Assembly (NCBI GenBank): GCA_907165135.1
Contig: OU015566.1
Span: 10,028,157-10,092,156 of the forward strand
Source: Oikopleura dioica
Lineage: Eukaryota > Chordata > Appendicularia > Copelata > Oikopleuridae
DNA length: 64,000 nucleotides
Direction: 5' to 3'
Of the stretch, positions 59,067-64,000 are shown piece by piece. The translations under genes were made by a program, and so were the position numbers. Position 1 is the first letter of the stretch. Each line of letters starts with the position of its first letter. Under the pieces are notes generated by a model. It did no database searches. It had not been told where the DNA came from and worked only from the letters and a program-made list of their open reading frames with translations.

Positions 59067-62000
59067 AAGACAATGGATATATTTGATTTTATCAAAATTT
59101 GTAAAGCATCCAAAATTCGTACAGCGATCCATATTTTGCATGGGATTGTTAGGCCGCGGTTAGAAAATGACTCGGATCATCGCCGCTAAAGTTAAGATTG
59201 CGTTGATATTTTATGGGATTTAGCGTACGTATTGTCGGTTTACTGGTAGTTTGAAAAGTTGCAAAATTGGTGCACTTGGTCTATCGATGGGATGACAGTA
59301 TCTTAAACGATTAATTTTTCTTAAAAGGTGTAATTCCTTACCCGGAAACATGTGAAGTGCTCTGTTATCAATGTTGAATACGTCCTGTACGGACTCTGTC
59401 ATGTTTACCGCGTTTTCATGGACAAAAGCCGTCCCCCCGAAATATTTTTCATGTGTGCCTAAAAAAATGATATATACTAAGGTAAAAATATAATATCGTT
59501 ACTGCCGCGAGGAGAAGTATGTGTAGCTCTGCCGCGGTTTTGTCGAAATTTTGTGTCAAAAATGCCGCGAACGTACTTGTAAATGTTCAGAAATCTTTTT
59601 TTCGTTTCGTTTACTATGGTCCCAATACCCATTCTGAATATTCGTAATCAATTTTCTCTTTGACAAACGTCATAACTTATTATTTATAAGCAGATTTTGA
59701 AAGAAAAAGTGTTAGTATCAATAAGTATGTCTCTTATTTTTAGCGAGACGGTTGAAAAAATGACGATGGTCATGCCCAAGTTCCGAAACCAACATCCAAT
59801 GATAACAAAGAACTGACCACGCAGCCGATTTTTCGACCTAGAGAAAATGAAAACACGGAAACACTTGACAATCAATAATGAAAAAAATATCATGCATTTG
59901 AAATTTGATGTTTTAACCAGCGTGCTTCTAATATTACCGTGTTCCAGGCGGAAGTGATCAAACTCTTCAGTGACCGGTTTGAAAGATTTACCAAGAATGA
60001 TGATGGCACGGTCCACTGCCCACTTGATCGACGTCTGAACTGGGCACCACCACCATCGTTTCGCGCGGGTCGAACTACAGAAAGATATGAGGCGCTGATA
60101 TCACCCAGGAAAGGGCATTTTTCATCCCATTTCGCCCGGAAAGTAGAATTCCTTCGACGGGGCAATAGATAACTTGGACGGAAATAGGAACAGTGGCCGG
60201 AATTTCTTATCGCAAAATTAGCGCAAGACGGTCAAACTAAAAAGGTCAAATTTCGGACAATTTCTTGAGATTTAGGTTACGCTTATCGGCATTTCTAAAG
60301 ACTCTCGCTTTAAAATTACTTTCATGTGTTCAAAACTATAGATTCTGCCTAATCAAATGTACCACAACAAACCAACAACCCATGAACTCAACCCCTCAAT
60401 TTATCGAATTCTTCACACCCTCAAAAATTTTGCCGTTCATCCAAAAATCTCGAAAGAATTTTCAAGTGAAATCCCCTTGAAAATATTTGGGCTTATCCTA
60501 CTCAACATACAATTATATTAACTGACAATCGAATTGATTTCTGCTTCAGTGGCGGTGGTGGATTACTGTCGCGAAAATATTCGCGGCGTGGTTCTGCGAA
60601 GGCTGATGTTATTTCGCCTTACAGCTGGCACTCTGTACAGCCGAATTTGAAGTTTTCGAATTTCGAAGGAGCGGGACATTTGTGACAACATTCGGGTATT
60701 ACCTAACCGGTCGGGAATTTGTCGTCAATTTCAAGATGGCAGTTTGATGTTCATATGTCTATTAGGAATTCGAAGATGTACCAGCTCATGTGGAAATCCC
60801 CAGGCTCTCATACGTATCACGAAGATTATTTTAGGAACCCATCTGCTTGGAGCATTTATCTCAGTGTTGATTCAAGACGTTAATGAATTTCGAGGGAAGG
60901 AGAAGAAAATCTAGAGCTCTCGTTTATCTCAATATCTATCCGAATTAACCGCTCGCTCGTCTCGCTTATTCACGATTTAGGGCGTACTTCCGGCTTTATT
61001 AGTGTTTCCAAAAATAACCGCCTTGGCCACGTCCAAATAACCGATAGCATCTAAAAAAGTAACATCAAGTTCATAAACTTGAAAACGGCGTCGGCAAGCG
61101 GGCCCACCGCGTGAATCTATCTGGGCCAACTCTTGTATTTTTCGACTGATCGCGATCCCATAAGAAGGGATGAAAATCTTCAAAGGAGCCGCCGCTAGTT
61201 GGACAAGATCCGCAACAAGGTGTTTATGGGGCCCAATTTACCCGAAAACACACATTAATTTTATAAAAACTTGACTAATGTGGTCATCATTTCATGTTCG
61301 AATTTCGAATTTCGTCTTTTAAAAACTCTACTTTGTATTTATTGGCCTTTCGTCTTTGCAGAACTACTAGCTACAAAGTTTCAAGCAAGTCTGAAATATC
61401 GAAAGTGGATCTCAAAAAGCGATTGCTAGAATTTTTGTATTTTCCAAGAAAAATATCTTATTCATCCGAATTTCACGCATTTTCTCAAAAAGTGTACCGG
61501 CCCGCGAAAACACCCTCTCACCGGTGTGTATTTCAATCCTATTCCGAGCATCATTGGGACAAAGTTTCAACCGTATCAAATTTTTCTTGAGCACTGGAAT
61601 TGTCATAAGACAGATCTAGCGGAAAACTGAATATTCAAAGCGAGTTTAGGAGCGAGCTTCCGCCTCTCAATCTGATAACAAGTTAAAATTACAACAATTA
61701 CGAGGTGAAAACCGACAACTAAATTGGGCCCCTGTTGGAAGGAAATCTCGGTTTCCCATGGCACCCCAATCAACCCCAATAAAACCCCGAAAACGCAAAA
61801 ATCTTGTCATTCACTGAACCCGAAAATTGAGCGCCTAATTTTTTACTACTTTGACGGAATGTTTTCATAAACAGCAAACCACAAAAGAATTTCAACAGCA
61901 AATAAAACGACGAAATAAATAATAAAAGGAAAAGTCCCCTCCTTAGGTTGCATAAAGTTGCAAGGCGAATTCTGGGAATTTTGCGTCAAGGACACCCTTA

Positions 62001-63064
62001 ATGACACTCAAAGTGTTCGACCTCCCTCCGAAGGTGCCGCCAAGAAGACTTCAGTCAGGTATTTTGTAACGACAAAGGGATGGGCAAAGTGCCCTTTCTC
62101 CCCACCGAGATTCGAAAAAACGGCATGTGCAAAAAAGTCCATCGATCCAATTTGTCAAAGATATTTACGAGCGCCTTTGAAATGCAGTACACAACTTGCA
62201 CCTGTGATGAGTCCAGTAGCAGCAACCGTGAAAGGCCAGTTTCTTTCGCTCCTTCTTGAATTTCTATTGAAAAACGAGCATCGTTAAATTTTCATGCCAA
62301 GCTAATAAGATGCTCATTACGGTTCTAGTCCGAGTGATCTCACGATCAGATACCATCTTGCATAACAATCGGGCGGAACTGCTGACTACTTCCTCTTCGT
62401 CGAAACCGGAAGCAATTCAGATCGTCTCTCAACTCAGCGGGAAAGGGGCCCTGACCTGGATGCATCATCCGGCGCCTTCTGATCACTTCAAAAATGGAGA
62501 AATGATCACGTGACATGTTTTTGGTTTCGGTAAATGAAACATTTCAAAGCGCTTCCGGAGCTCACAAATGAGTACTAATTTCTGACAGTGTTTATTAAAA
62601 CATGGTGATGTATTAGCCCGGGTTTAGGGCTGGCTTTAGATCTCATAATCCTGCTAGGTTATCATATGAAAATAAGATAAGATAAGAGTATTTTGACGAA
62701 AAGGAATAAAAACTACTTATTTCGGATTTGCGAAAAAGGGGCCAAAAAGCTTCCAAATTTCATAACAAGACTGGCTCATATGCTCATGATAATTCCCCAA
62801 GAAACAAGCTGATAGCAAGCATGATCAAGTAGCCGCGCGTCAAAACTAAGCCTGGCCCATCTGTTTGCCGATGCGAATTTCGGCGAAAAAACTTTCGAGG
62901 TGATTTGAAATTTCGAAAATTTACAAACAGATTTCTTATTTTACACACTCACCAGCTGGTCGCGCCCCTGATCAATACTAAGTTACTTCCGCGAAAAGTA
63001 GGGCTGGACCATAAACTACTTGTACTCGGCAAGGAATCTAAGTCAACCCGTTCGCTAGCCATAA

Positions 63065-63086
63065 GGTATTGACACGAGTCAATACC
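63065..63086. repeat. perfect hairpin
   Basis: GGTATTGAC, loop ACGA, GTCAATACC: a perfect 9-bp stem. GCTAGC-type sequences lie on either side (63053 and 63098), so it may be the core of a larger palindromic site. Function unknown. Confidence 0.5.
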
Positions 63087-63478
63087 ATCCGACCATGCTA
63101 GCTACCCATATCTTTTTATACCCGCTCGGAATGCCGATCGATGGCCAGTTAGACCCCGGCGGCCGGCTTCAAAGGAAATTTTTTGCGAAAATTTCATGAG
63201 CCCCATTCCCCCCGTGTGGGCCTCTTTTATTCGTGACCTGGAATTTGGGCCCATTGTGGCCCCGCTAATTAAGAAGTAATTACAAAGGAGACAGATGTTA
63301 ATTTCCAGGGGTGAAAAGACGGGACACAATGGCCATCAGCGTAAATATAAATCCCTTTGCGGGAGAATACGCAGCAGGAAACTGCCAGTGATAGCTTCAT
63401 TTTATGAATACCCAGCATTTGAAATTACTCTCGCTGTGGACTTGTAGACGAAGTCCTTTGATTGTGATTGAATTCTAG

Positions 63479-63763
63479 GTTTATTACGCCATCGATCACT
63501 GCACTCGTAAGTTTGTCGAACGAGCTGTCTCCGTTTTGAATAAATTCAAGCCATCTCCAAAAAGTCCACAAATCGAAATCGTAAGGGAATCGTTTCCAGC
63601 GGCCGTGAGAACTTCTGAGCAACATAAAAATAATATCTTTGTGTTTGTAAAAACTCCTGGTTACGCGGCTATCTGTATAAACTACAGCGAGCAAACAGCA
63701 CTTTTGTTCTTTCGTAAAACGTCAGAGAGCGAGTTTTTCAGAGGAAATAATGAAAGATTATAA
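63479..63763 (+). CDS. exon-like open segment, unknown
   Basis: Open from an acceptor-like GAATTCTAG to a stop at 63763 (about 94 codons). It begins VYYAIDHCTRKFVERA, which faintly resembles the DHxT(R) region of retroelement integrases, but the next catalytic motifs are not seen. A TATA-like TATAAAT lies at 63347. It may be the decayed end of a retroelement or an exon of a gene that continues outside the window. Confidence 0.2.
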   Translation, partial: VYYAIDHCTRKFVERAVSVLNKFKPSPKSPQIEIVRESFPAAVRTSEQHKNNIFVFVKTPGYAAICINYSEQTALLFFRKTSESEFFRGNNERL

Positions 63764-64000
63764 GATGACCTTGGTCTTATCGGAAAGGTGTGGGATTTTT
63801 CTTATTTGAGAGTAAATATCACTCGCTAATGTCTTAACATACAGATAGATCAAAGGATACATATTGATAAGAATATATTTTAGCCCATTTAGTAAAGAGG
63901 ATTTCATCGGTTTTCGTAAAATTTGTCGACTAGAATAGTCTTCCTTGATTTCAATTACGCAAAGTAATTGATTTGTTTACCACTTCGATTGAGGAAATTT

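Larger units (their letters stand above)
59067..64000. other. gene-poor 4.9-kb tail
   Basis: No recognisable gene. Short frames are scattered without conserved motifs or splice context. It contains a perfect 9-bp inverted repeat at 63065-63086 and one exon-like open segment at 63479-63763 (both listed). This contrasts sharply with the dense gene packing of the rest of the window. Confidence 0.5.

Noticed and set aside
59939-60172. 77-codon plus-strand frame in the gene-poor tail
   Set aside because: No conserved motif, no splice context and an equally long opposite-strand frame.

Overview
The window is eukaryotic nuclear DNA, and most probably from an appendicularian tunicate (Oikopleura or a close relative). 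Three things suggest this. The single-copy genes are chordate-like and closely packed. Their introns are very short, often 35-65 nt and several exactly 47 nt. An unusual share of introns start with GA, and a few with GC, instead of GT, as is known for larvaceans. Two very close same-strand gene pairs have a 3' splice-site motif just before the downstream ATG, which fits larvacean operons resolved by spliced-leader trans-splicing. The genus is an inference; no rRNA or SL RNA gene is present to settle it.

Layout. 1-9.5 kb: EMC1 (5' end missing), a PLAC8-family protein, MPPE1/PGAP5 phosphoesterase, a 99-aa unknown, a secreted DNA/RNA non-specific endonuclease and one or two small single-pass membrane proteins. 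10.2-15.8 kb: a 1145-aa acidic protein with a possible Tudor-like segment, followed 11 nt later by an RS/Tyr-Asp-rich RNA-binding-type protein, a likely operon. 15.9-20.6 kb: a glutamate carboxypeptidase II (PSMA/NAALADase) on the minus strand, cystathionine gamma-lyase and a 61-aa polybasic CaaX peptide. 23-25.8 kb: a BMAL/ARNTL clock-type bHLH-PAS factor. 26.8-33.8 kb: a Ser-rich repeat protein, a Lys-rich protein and an anoctamin (TMEM16).

35.65-40.12 kb: a complete-looking 4464-bp Polinton/Maverick-like element with 290-bp terminal inverted repeats and 6-bp target duplications. It carries a Polinton-type integrase, a packaging-type ATPase, a spliced capsid-like gene, a 160-aa protein and an overlapping 50-aa basic peptide, but no DNA polymerase B. 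I consider it the most notable object here.

40.6-47 kb: NUDCD3 and PPIL4 as a minus-strand pair (operon-like), a secreted cystine-knot-type protein without an obvious AUG, and a C-terminally shortened glycerate kinase (GLYCTK). A second inserted element (47038-51054) abuts the glycerate kinase start codon and contains about 50 copies of a 56-bp hairpin satellite. 51.4-59.1 kb: an acidic ORF, an SGNH-hydrolase-domain protein, an ERICH2-like protein, ARIH2 (RBR ubiquitin ligase) and a 548-aa unknown. 59.1-64 kb holds almost nothing recognisable.

Exon coordinates were derived by hand from reading frame, splice dinucleotides and family knowledge. All multi-exon models given as complete keep frame throughout, but none is confirmed by transcript data. 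No database search was run.
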